Source: Selaginella moellendorffii (Eukaryota; Streptophyta; Lycopodiopsida; Selaginellales; Selaginellaceae). From it: a DNA stretch of 64,000 nt. Below are positions 1 through 9,178 of the stretch, piece after piece. Location of the stretch: the NCBI RefSeq assembly GCF_000143415.4, contig NW_003314270.1, positions 742,453 to 806,452 of the forward strand, in the 5' to 3' direction. Each line of letters starts with the position of its first letter. Position 1 is the stretch's first letter. The notes beneath the pieces were generated by a model that saw only the letters and a program-made list of their open reading frames with translations, was not told where the DNA came from and did no database searches. The position numbers were made by a program, and so were the translations under genes.

Positions 1-647
1 TGGCATTGACATCAAGCGGATTGTCGTGATCACAAGTTTGGGATTGATGCTCGTAGGTCCTACTCTTCACTTTTGGTAAATCACTGCCTTTTGTTTGCTT
101 GTTTGTTTTCTCATTGCTCGATCGTTTGATAAACTTACAGGTACTTGACTTTGAGCAAGGTAGTGAAAATCGGTGGAGTGAAGGGAACTGGCATTCGACT
201 TTTCCTTGACCAGGTTAGTTTCGTGATCCTCCAACTTCTCGTCCAACCTTCAGTGTTATTTTTTGTAGCTTTTCTTCTCCCCGCTCTTTATCGGAGTATT
301 TTTCATTTGCTTGCTTACATTGGAAGGGCGGCCTTCAGATATCGGTCCGAAACTAAGCCGGGTTTGTATTACTATTGTGTTCTCGCTTGTCTCCTAATGC
401 CTGTGAACTTCCAGGATTGGCCATCAGCAGTCATTACCAATTGGAAGTTGTGGGTGCCGTTCCAGTTTATCAACTTCATGTTCGTTCCTCAGAAGCTCCA
501 GGTTGATTTTTTCTTGTGTTCTGACGAACGTGGATTTTGACAATTCTCTTGGATGCGTAGGTCGGTTTTAGCAATATCATTGCTCTAGTCTGGAACGCCT
601 ACCTATCTTTCGCGACGCACACCGAGGTCGACTCAAAGAGTCACTGA
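1..647 (+). CDS. Mpv17/PMP22 family membrane protein, 3' part
   Basis: The gene is cut by the window edge. Five exons are readable: 1-75, 141-213, 269-361, 415-501 and 561-647, with GT-AG introns of 53-65 nt. The product keeps the C-terminal half of the Mpv17/PMP22 family: a GPTLHFWY segment, then FLDQ followed by FFSPLFIGVFF, a DIGPKLSRDW loop, the WKLWVPFQFINFMFVPQKLQ block and the closing WNAYLSF, ending in SKSH. Family members are four-helix proteins of the inner mitochondrial, peroxisomal or plastid membrane, thought to form channels. The family is clear from these blocks; the organelle cannot be decided because the N-terminus lies outside. The middle exon is only in frame when the acceptor at 267-268 is used, which restores the family pattern. 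The pectate lyase gene follows on the same strand. Confidence 0.85.
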
Positions 648-939
648 AGAGCTAAGTTTTTGTTGCGACGAGTTGGAGGTGGTGTGTTGGCCGTTTTTGC
701 AAAGGAGGCCTAACAAGCCACTAACTCACGTGAATTTTTCTTCAAGTTTTGAGTTGAATATACACATACGGTTTGGTCTTTGCAAAGCTTCATCACAGGC
801 AAAGGAGCTTATTCTTCGAGGCACGCCACGAGTTCCATATCTTTTTCAGCCAAGTTAATGTAAGCCGCTTCACATTCTCCCCGTCAAAACTCCCGTATTA
901 AAGCTCGCTCTTTCTTGCCTCGCAGGAGTGTGGTCGATC

Positions 940-2337
940 ATGGCAGCCTCGTTGAGTGGCAAAACCTCGTTCTTGCATCTTTGTTCATACTGTTTCTTCG
1001 TTTTCCTCTCAATGCAGGTTGAAGCTATCGTCCCAGGCCTTTCGTCCAACCGGTACGAAGTTTTGATCCTTCTCTCAATTATCTTTTTGTTTTCCACAGG
1101 ACGCGGAGTTTACTGCAAACTTTGAGCACAGGCAACGCTATAGACGATTGCCGAAAAAGTGCCGTCGACTGGAACAGCGATCGAATGCACATGGCCGGCT
1201 GTGGAATCGGGTTTGGCAGCGGTGCCTTCGGCGGAGCTAACGGGAACTACTACACGGTGACAGACCCGAGCGACGATCCACTGAATCCACAGCCGGGAAC
1301 GCTCCGCTACGCAGTGATCCAGGAAGAGCCGGTGTGGATTGTCTTCCAGAGCGACATGACCATCACTCTCCGGAACGAGCTCGTAGTCAACAGCCACAAA
1401 ACTTTAGATGGACGAGGAGCAAGCGTTCACATCGCCCACGGCGCATGCATCACGATCTTCCGGGCTAGCCGCGTGATCATCCACGGCCTAAACATCCATC
1501 ACTGCGTCACGACCGAGGGAGGATGGGTGGCGACCAAGCCGGGCCACTTAAGTCACCGGGGCCGAGCCGACGGCGATGGGATCCGGGTCTTTGAGTCGCA
1601 CCACGTCTGGATCGACCACAACAGCTTCTGGGAGTGTCACGACGGCCTCGTCGACGTTCTTCACGGCTCAAACTTCATCACCATCTCCAACAATCACTTC
1701 CACGACCACGACAAGGTTACGTGTTCTTTTAAGTTGTAGCGTTTTTCTTTCTCTTCTTGACTGGAAACCATGTAGGTGATGCTTCTGGGCCATGCTGACG
1801 AGTCGGAGCTCGACCATGATATGAAGATCACGGTGGTTTACAACAGGTTTGGACCCAGATGCGTGCAGCGAATGCCCAGGTGCTTTATTTTCCCAGTTCT
1901 TCAATAGAACTCTTGAAAACTTTATTCTATAGATGCCGGTTTGGATACTTCCATGTAGCAGACAATGACTACCACGCCTGGGAGATGTATGCGATCGGTG
2001 GTAGCGCTCATCCCACGATTATCAGTCAAGGAAACCGCTTCCTTGCCTCGGACAACCGAGACGCAAAGGAAGTAAGTCCAATATCTCGCTGAGAATTTCT
2101 TTGGCACTGACAAAACAGAGAGCACAGATCACCAAGCGCGTCGGCCACGCCGGGGATTGGATCTCCATCGACGACGTGTTCCTGAATGGAGCGTTCTTCG
2201 TGGAGTCGGGGAGGGGAGACTTGATCTCCAGATACACCCCCGAGCAACAATTCGAAGTGAAATCTGGAAGCCAAGTTACGGCGATGACCGCCGAGGTAGG
2301 AGTTCTAAAGTGCCAATCCAGTCTCGCAACTTGCTAA
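940..2337 (+). CDS. Pectate lyase (polysaccharide lyase family 1), secreted
   Basis: Five exons (940-1052, 1100-1715, 1776-1879, 1933-2071, 2128-2337) give a 393-residue protein. It starts with a hydrophobic signal peptide of about 29 residues ([20 protein letters not shown]), then the PL1 parallel beta-helix: [12 protein letters not shown], the [10 protein letters not shown] block, WIVFQSDM, the DGRGA turn, ADGDGI and WIDHNS (calcium and substrate groove), and [18 protein letters not shown], which carries the catalytic arginine region. The enzyme cleaves de-esterified pectin by beta-elimination in the cell wall. The ATG at 940 was chosen because it opens directly on the signal peptide; an in-frame ATG at 928 is possible. 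The acceptor at 2127 was preferred over one 9 nt upstream because it gives the family sequence AKE-ITKRV. The region 648-939 holds only leader-like sequence. Confidence 0.93.
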
Positions 2338-2432
2338 AGTTCTTCCTAGTGGAAAGCCAAGGTAGAAACGATATAGAAGTCGAGTGATTGAAATAACCAA
2401 AACTTTCTTTCAAAGGCACATCATACTTTCCT

Positions 2433-3812
2433 CTACTCATCGTCTTCGGCCGCGTTGAGTGCTTTGATCCGGTTGATGAGATTGGCCTTGCGCTGCTCGT
2501 AAGAGAGCTTCGTGGGTTTAACCCTGGAAAGACAAAACCAAAGGAACCATGTCAGTGAAAGCGAGATATAATCCAAAGGAAGTATACTCACTTCTTGTGA
2601 GGACCGTGATCCTTCTTTGGTGGAGGCTCCCGGGGGCTTGGGTCCGCGCGAATCGCAGCATGGACCTTGGTGTAGAGCTCTTCCAAGCTCTCCGGCTCGA
2701 CGCCTTCCTTGATGAATTGGCTGAAGTGAGATTGGTACTTCTCGGGATCCTCATCTTTTAGTTTCTGGAAGAAGAGATAAACGTGAGCTCTCCACAAGAA
2801 GAATGAGAATGAGAATGAGAGGCCTCGAATACCAGCATGTAAGCAGCAACGTGCCCGCCATAGATATACTTCCGGTGCACTTCGGCATTCAGGGACTTGT
2901 CCTCCTTGCTGTAGCCGGCAAAACGTTTCTCGCTGTGCGGGATATCTAGTCCACCGTCCAATGCACCCTGTGAAGTAAGAAAAAAAGAAACTTTGTAACA
3001 GAGGAACTCGGAAAACTCGACAAACCTTCAAGGCACCAAAGACTCGGTTGCCCGTTGTAGTCCGGACGAGGCCAACATCAAGAAGGGCCCTGAATGGACG
3101 CCTGTTCTCGTCCAGAGTTTCAACGTTGTAGTCCTCACCATTCACCTGTGTCCCGAGCGTAAGAACAAATAGAGAGAAAGAAGTAAAAGTTACATCAGTG
3201 TTTCCCTCGTAGATGTCAGCCATGCCCATTTTCGTGAGCAGCCTCCTTGCCAGCAGCAACCCCGTGCAGTAAGCTACAAACGAAGTCATAGAAAACGTGA
3301 GAAAAAAAAATGGTTTGGCAAGGCAAAGATAGAGAATTACCAGCCGCGTAGTTTGTGAGGCCAACCTTGAGACCATAGCGCGGCAATTCGTGCGCGTAGG
3401 CAGCAGCCATGATCACATCTCCAGCAATAGTAGCATATGCGATCTGGGCGACAATGTCCTTGTTGGACTAACACAAAATCAAAACAAAAAACGTAAGCTT
3501 TTCCAGTTTTCCAAATGATAAAGGAGACAGAACTTACAAAGCGAACGACGAATCGGTACTTCGGTGTGTTGTATTTGTTCTTGTCCTGATTCGTCAAGCG
3601 CACCCGAGCCCGATAATCGGTCTTGCCCTCTAGAGATGAAGCGAAGAGAAATGTGAAATTTCAAGCTCCAAGAATCCAAATCGTTACCTCTTCGGCGGCG
3701 GTACTTGACCTGGTACCTCTTGTAGTAGGATTTGGATTTCTGCGCCCTGGCGACTGCCTGCGATGGACGAAAATTTGAGATCTAGCGGCATTGATCCACA
3801 GGCGCTTACCAT
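2433..3812 (-). CDS. RPL5: 60S ribosomal protein L5 (uL18)
   Basis: Nine exons on the minus strand (3810-3812, 3688-3757, 3538-3629, 3341-3467, 3194-3273, 3026-3145, 2833-2967, 2592-2764, 2433-2523) encode 296 residues. The protein follows eukaryotic L5 throughout: [20 protein letters not shown], the [16 protein letters not shown] block, [75 protein letters not shown] and the lysine-rich tail [13 protein letters not shown]5 binds 5S rRNA and carries it into the 60S central protuberance. The first coding exon holds only the initiator ATG, a layout common in ribosomal-protein genes. Telo-boxes lie just upstream, and the gene shares a short divergent promoter with the WRAP73 gene. Confidence 0.97.
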
Positions 3813-3837
3813 GGCTGCGCTGCCAGAAACCCGCTAG

Positions 3838-3860
3838 AACCCTAAGCGCTAGAACCCTAA
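3838..3860. promoter_or_regulatory. Two telo-boxes in the RPL5/WRAP73 divergent promoter
   Basis: Two copies of AACCCTAA sit at 3838-3845 and 3853-3860, 26-48 bp upstream of the RPL5 start codon. Telo-boxes are a known element of plant ribosomal-protein and cell-cycle promoters. The whole space between the two divergent start codons is only about 300 bp, so it probably serves both genes. Confidence 0.6.
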
Positions 3861-4109
3861 ACACTAGGGCGGCCGCAAGATATCCAACGGCTGAGATCTT
3901 TCAGGGTTCACGGGGTAATTTTCCCGCCAAATAGGTAAATCGAAGTTAAAATCAGGGCTATGGAAGATTGCGCCATCGCCCTAGCGCCGGAGGAGCTTTG
4001 GATCCGAGAGGTATGATGCTACTGCTGGCGCTTCCCAAAACCCTAGCGCTGGTGTTGATCGGAGGAAATGCCGCCCGGGCAGTGAGTGCCAGGGTTTGAT
4101 CCAAGCTCA

Positions 4110-5827
4110 ATGGAGTTCAGCGACACCTACAAATACAGCGGCCCCTGTGCGTTCTCTCCGAATGCTCGATTTCTCGCCGTCGCTGTGGAGGCCAGGCTTG
4201 TAATTCGCGACGCTGTGAGCCTCAAGGTACTGTGATCTCTTTCTTTGCTGGTTTTGTTCTTCTTTCCAATGTAAGTTCTTTGAGTTTTTCTTTGGAACTA
4301 TTTTTGTTTCACAGGTCGTGCAGCTCTACTCTTGCCTCGATAAGATCAGCCATGTAGAATGGGCACCCGACTCGGAGTATGTTCTTTGTGCGCTGTTCAA
4401 GCGCGCGATGGTGCAAGCTTGGTCGGTGTCACAGCCCGAATGGACGTGTAAGATCGACGAGGGTCCTGCCGGGATCGCTCACGCGAGATGGAGTCCGGAC
4501 AGTCGACACATTCTCACCACCTCCGACTTCCAGCTTCGTCTCACGGTTTGGTCTCTCGTGAGCACCGCGTGTGTTCACGTCCAGTGGCCCAAGCATGCTG
4601 CTCGAGGCGTGTCCTTCACTCAGGACGGGAAGTTTGTAGCGATTGCTACGCGCCGGGACTGTAAGGACTATGTTCACTTGCTGGCGAGTAACTCTTGGGA
4701 AGGAATGGGGACTTTTGCCGTGGATACTGTGGACCTTGCTGATCTTGAGTGGTCGCCAAACGATAACACGATCGCCGTTTGGGACTCATCGCTCGAGTAT
4801 AAGGTAAGTCGCTCTTCTTTCTTTCTTTTTTCTCTTGTCAACCATTGTGTTGTTTTTTCCAGGTCCTTGTGTATTCCCCAGATGGCCGTTGTTTGTTTAA
4901 GTACCAAGCTTACGAGAATGCTCTGGGTGTAAGAACAGTCGCATGGTCGCCGTGCGGCGAGTTTTTGGGTGTAGGTAGCTATGACCAGATCGCTCGCGTT
5001 TTGAACCATTTGACATGGAAGCCCGTTGCTGAGTTCACGCATACGAGCTCCGTGAAAGGACCAGCAACTGCTGTGGTATTTAAGGTACGCGTTTACGTTT
5101 GTGGTTTTGCTTCTTACTCACGCGAGTTTCTCTGAGCAGGAAATAGAGGAGCCTTTTGACATGTCAAGCCTGTATCTGACTGATGACAGAGAGAACGAAA
5201 TTTTCCAGAATGGTACGAGTATATCATATCGTTGTGTTGAGATGGACGACGCTTTAAAGTTGCTGTTTCCACTCAGAAAATTCTGGCGACTCTCATGTAC
5301 GAGTGCGATACAAAGTTGCTGATATTCCAGTCAGCATTGCTGCTCAGAAGCCGCCCGCCGACAAGCCAAATCCAAAGCAAGGCATCGGTACGCGTTTTTT
5401 TTTTTTTTTTTTTTTTGTTGTGATTCATGGTTTCTAAAAACATAATGTGATCGCAGGTCTGTTGGCTTGGAGTGCTGACAGTCGATATTTGCTTAGCCGC
5501 AACGAAAACATGCCAACAGCACTATGGATATGGGACATCTCCCGGTTGGAGCTCGCAGCGCTTTTGATCCAGAGAGAACCAATCCGTGCTGCTGCTTGGG
5601 ACCCAGTGTCTCCGCGCCTGGCCCTGTGCACTGGAAGCTCGCAGCTCTACATGTGGACTCCCGCAGGAGCTTGCTGCGTTAACGTTCCACTTTCAGAGTT
5701 CCTGGTGACCGATCTCAAATGGAACCCGGATGGCTCGTCACTGGTGCTGCTCAAAGACCGAGAAGCTTTCAGCTGCACGTTCGTACCGATGCTTTCCGAG
5801 TTTGAAGGTGAAGAACAGGTCAGCTAA
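4110..5827 (+). CDS. WRAP73: WD-repeat protein WRAP73/WDR8
   Basis: Six exons (4110-4226, 4315-4803, 4863-5084, 5140-5212, 5277-5387, 5457-5827) give 460 residues. The order of WD-like blades matches WRAP73/WDR8: FSDTYKYSGPCAFSPNARFL at the N-terminus, HVEWAPDSEYVLC, HARWSPDSRHILTTSDFQLR, DLEWSPNDNTIAVWDS, RTVAWSPCGEFLGVGSYDQ, a spacer VRVRYKVADIPVSI, LLAWSADSRYLLSRNENMPT and a last blade LKWNPDGSSLVLL. In animals and fungi the family acts with SSX2IP/Msd1 in microtubule anchoring at centrosomes or spindle poles; the plant role is inferred. The start at 4110 is the first ATG and gives the family N-terminus. The stop at 5825-5827 lies two codons beyond a possible GT donor, so a further 3' exon cannot be excluded. 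A poly-T run of about 20 nt lies in the last intron. Confidence 0.9.
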
Positions 5828-6420
5828 ACTTATTTCTAGCTAGTTTAGATGTTATTGATATGTTAACAACATCATTGTAAGCTTTGAGTTTCACGGATCT
5901 CGTTCCAGGTAACTCTTTTCTTTGTTTCCTTTCTTGTTCTTGATCTAATGTCGAGCTTCTGCAGCTTTAAGTTCCATAGCTTTTTTCTTGGTATCAACTT
6001 TCCGGCCTCGTCCGAGGTCAGCTAAAGTTTTTCATTCGGCTTGAATTACTTGGTATCAAGAGAACAAGTCAGCTCTGTTTATTTCTAGCTACTTTAGTTG
6101 TCATTGATATGGTAACGTGATTGTCAGCTTTGAGATTCACACATATCGTTCCAGGTAGCTCTTTTCATTTTTTTCTTTTCTTGTTCTTGTTCTTGTTCTT
6201 TTCGTGGAGCTTTTGCAGCTTCGAGTTTCATAGCTTTTTTCTTCAGCTAGAGTTTTCCATTCTCTTTTCTTAGCTGGAGTTTCGTATCAAGTTTTCTATC
6301 AGGTCAGCTATGGTTTTCCTGACATGGTATCAAGTTTCCTATCAGGTCAGCTATGGTTTTCCTGGCTCGAGGTTCTAACGCGATCTAAAAGTTCTCATGT
6401 CGAAGAGATAGCCAGCGTTG
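5812..6420. repeat. Imperfect tandem duplication between WRAP73 and the PPR gene
   Basis: A unit beginning CAGGTCAGCTAAACTTATTT at about 5817 is repeated at about 6065, about 245 bp later (GTCAGCTCTGTTTATTTCTA). Both copies continue through TTGATATG, a stretch of pyrimidines and GTTCCAGGTA. A shorter direct repeat, ATCAGGTCAGCTATGGTTTT, occurs twice near 6298 and 6342. No coding potential is visible. The first unit overlaps the WRAP73 stop codon, so the gene's 3' end was probably duplicated. Confidence 0.65.
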
Positions 6421-6424
6421 TCCA

Positions 6425-8551
6425 ATGCAAGCACCACCATGCTCGAATGGCTTGCCTCGACTATTCAATCACCAGCAGCAAATCCTGGACGAGCTCTCCT
6501 CCATGGATGTTCTCTCGGCGCTGGACTGGATGGACCACTCGCGCCTCCCAATCACAGTCCCACTCTACGAGTCCCTCATCCGGCGCTGCGCGAATCCACA
6601 CTCCCTGGAGGCCGGGCGATCCATCCACGCCCACATCCTCCGCCACGGCTATGGCGGCGAGCGATTCCTCCTCAACACCCTCGTCGAGATGTACTGCAAA
6701 TGCGACAGCCTGCGCGACGCCACCGCCGTATTCGAGCTCGTCGCCTGCGAGAGGATCGCGTTTCCCTGGAACATCCTCATCGCGGCAAATGCCCAGAGGG
6801 GGCAAAGCCGCGAATCCATCGCGCTCTACCGCCGGATGAGCTGCGAGGGAGTGAAGCCCAACGCGATCACGCTGGTGAGCGTGCTGGGCGCCTGCGCGAA
6901 CCTGGAAGACCTAAAAACCGGCCGCGAGATCCACCGCTCCCACGTCCTGGGAGCACGGAGCCGTCCGTACGAGCGGCCCATGCCGGTGGACGCGGTCATG
7001 GCCACCGCGCTGGTGACCATGTACGGGCGGTGCGGCAGCGTCGCGGACGCGCGGGCGGTGTTTGAGGGCATCTGCGGGAGGGATCTCGCGGCATGGAACG
7101 CCATGGTGGCGGCATATTCCCGGAATGGGCAAATGGCCCAGGCGGTGCTGGTTCTGCGGCGAATGGCCGTAGAGGGCGTACGGCCGGGCGAGGGCACTTT
7201 CGTCGGGATGCTGAGCTGGTGCTGTACGGTGGGCGCCCTGGACGAGGCCAGGTCCATCCACGCGCACATTCTGGCCACTGGGCTCGAGTCTCGACCCACG
7301 GTTGGGACCACGCTCGTGAGCATGTACGGCCGTTGCGGCAGCCTAGGCGGTGCCGTACGTGCTTTCCAGCGGATTCGAGACAAGGACATTGTGGCCTGGA
7401 ATGCGATGATCGCGGCGTATGCCCAGAGCGGGCATAGCAGGGACACGATCCGGATATACCACGTCATGGATCTGGAGGGCGTTAGGGTTGACAAGGTGAC
7501 GCTCATCGGCGTCCTGGATGCCTGCGCCAGCCTCGCGCTCACCTCGAAAACGCGGTTGGTCCATGCTCGGATTGTGGACACTGGCGTGGAGCTGGACGTG
7601 GTGCTTGGAACTGCGCTTGTGAATGCCTATGCCCGTGGAGGGCATCTCGTGGATGCTGATCTCGTGTTTGCGGAGATGGAGGAGAGGAACGTCGCGACGT
7701 GGTCGGCGATGGTAGCAGCATATGCCCAAACCGGGCATCCCGACCGGTCGCTGGAAATGTACCGGGAGATGCAGCTCCAAGGGCTCCGCCCAAACTATAT
7801 CACCTACGTGAGCATCCTCTTTGCTTGCAACCACGCCGGGCTCCTCGACCATGGTCTCGGCTATTTCGCGTCCATGGGGAGAGACTACGGGATCGAGTCC
7901 TGCGAGGAGCACTGCAGCTGCATTGTGGATTTGCTGGGCCGGGCCGGACGGCTGGACGAGGCCGAGGCGCTCATGGCCAGCGTTCCGTACAGGCTGGGAA
8001 TATCCGCGTGGATGTGCCTGCTCGGGGCGTGCCGGACGCACGGTGACGTGGAGAGGGGGTCCCGCGTGGCGAGGCGGGCGTTCCAGGTGGAATCCGGGGA
8101 GGTGGCTCCGTACGTGGCCCTGTCCAATATGTATGCCGGCCACGGCATGTGGGACGAGGTCTCCAGGGTACGGCAGCTCATGGCCAACACTCTGGACAAG
8201 TCCACGGGCAAGAGTTTCGTGGAGATTGATGGGCGGCTCCACGAGTTTATCCAAGGCGATGAGACACACCCTGAGAAAGATTCCATCCAAGCCAATATCC
8301 TGGAGCTCGAGCTAGATTCTCCCACGGTTCCTTTGTTCCACCGCCACCACAGTGAGAAAGTGGCGGTGGCGTTTGCGATGCTCAAGACGAGCGGCGAGAT
8401 CCCCCTGCGCGTGGTGAGCAGCCTGGGAATATGCCACGAGTGCCACGCCTTCATGAAGGGCATCTCCAAGAGATGCCGCAGGGAGATCGTGGTGAGGGAC
8501 GCCGAGATGCTCCATCGGTTCGACGGTGGATCATGCTCGTGCGGACGTTAG
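6425..8551 (+). CDS. PPR protein, PLS class with degenerate DYW domain
   Basis: This intronless gene of 708 codons encodes about a dozen PLS-type pentatricopeptide repeats, with recurring signatures such as LVTMYGRCGSVADARAVFEG and AWNAMVAAYSRNGQMAQAV, followed by E-type repeats and a C-terminal cytidine-deaminase-like region. The deaminase signature is present (HSEKVAVAF, then CHECH), so zinc ligands and the glutamate are kept. The protein stops at DGGSCSCGR; the usual DYW tripeptide after CSCG is absent. The segment between the E motifs and HSE is also shorter than usual, and the PG-box is altered to TGKSFVEIDG. PLS-DYW proteins bind single-stranded organellar RNA and direct C-to-U editing in mitochondria or plastids. 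No targeting peptide is obvious; the first ATG at 6425 is used because the frame is open only from there. Confidence 0.92.
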   Translation: MQAPPCSNGLPRLFNHQQQILDELSSMDVLSALDWMDHSRLPITVPLYESLIRRCANPHSLEAGRSIHAHILRHGYGGERFLLNTLVEMYCKCDSLRDATAVFELVACERIAFPWNILIAANAQRGQSRESIALYRRMSCEGVKPNAITLVSVLGACANLEDLKTGREIHRSHVLGARSRPYERPMPVDAVMATALVTMYGRCGSVADARAVFEGICGRDLAAWNAMVAAYSRNGQMAQAVLVLRRMAVEGVRPGEGTFVGMLSWCCTVGALDEARSIHAHILATGLESRPTVGTTLVSMYGRCGSLGGAVRAFQRIRDKDIVAWNAMIAAYAQSGHSRDTIRIYHVMDLEGVRVDKVTLIGVLDACASLALTSKTRLVHARIVDTGVELDVVLGTALVNAYARGGHLVDADLVFAEMEERNVATWSAMVAAYAQTGHPDRSLEMYREMQLQGLRPNYITYVSILFACNHAGLLDHGLGYFASMGRDYGIESCEEHCSCIVDLLGRAGRLDEAEALMASVPYRLGISAWMCLLGACRTHGDVERGSRVARRAFQVESGEVAPYVALSNMYAGHGMWDEVSRVRQLMANTLDKSTGKSFVEIDGRLHEFIQGDETHPEKDSIQANILELELDSPTVPLFHRHHSEKVAVAFAMLKTSGEIPLRVVSSLGICHECHAFMKGISKRCRREIVVRDAEMLHRFDGGSCSCGR

Positions 8552-9178
8552 CGAAAGTGACACGCGGCCGCCTCGCGACGTGGCGAAAATGTAGGAATGC
8601 TAGCGGCGCCCACCAATCACGTTGCGGTATTTTGAAACACTCTCATTAGCTTTGTCAGGTCGGCATGCTATGTAATGTCATGATTGCTGTATAGGAAGGA
8701 TTAGTATATACATGTCCATGCATGCATGCCCGTACGTTTATACCTTTTAAAAATATAGCAAACTACCTTTTAGTGGAATACACCTGGCATTTTTATTGTA
8801 AATCCTCGGTTATATTTATCTTCACTTAAGGGCCGGCCACTACCCTCGTTCCAATCCAACGGCGCGCGATAGAGCTCTTTACCAGAATATTCTTTCCACG
8901 ACGGAATATACCGTGGAATGGTTAAAAACGTGTGCGTTTATATGTCGTCGTGCATGCATGCACGCACGCACTCACTCGACCCCATTTCTTCGGCGTGATC
9001 CAGTCGCCCCGCGAGTGATTTGGCGCTCGCGATCGAGGCGCCAGGGTTTCGATTAGATAGGCATTGCGGTTTTCCAGGGCCAGGGCGGCGCCATTGCGCT
9101 GCGTGGTAGATCACACAACCCTGGGACTCGTTTGGTGCTAGGGCTCGAGTGATCCATCGCAGGGACGAGGTGCTGGCT
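8552..9178. promoter_or_regulatory. Upstream region of the VAL gene with two RY (CATGCATG) elements
   Basis: The 627-bp interval between the PPR stop and the VAL start has no ORF. It contains CATGCATGCATG at 8717-8728 and GTGCATGCATGCACG at about 8950-8964. CATGCA(TG) is the RY/Sph motif bound by plant B3 domains of the ABI3/FUS3/LEC2/VAL group. The motif sits 0.2 to 0.5 kb upstream of a gene whose product carries such a B3 domain. Several TATA-like AT-rich stretches lie between 8700 and 8830, but no TATA box can be assigned confidently. Confidence 0.6.

Noticed and set aside
7343-8290. Long antisense ORF under the first PPR gene (315 codons)
   Set aside because: It is a GC-rich shadow of the sense frame without domains; the same applies to 51719-52549 under the second PPR gene.
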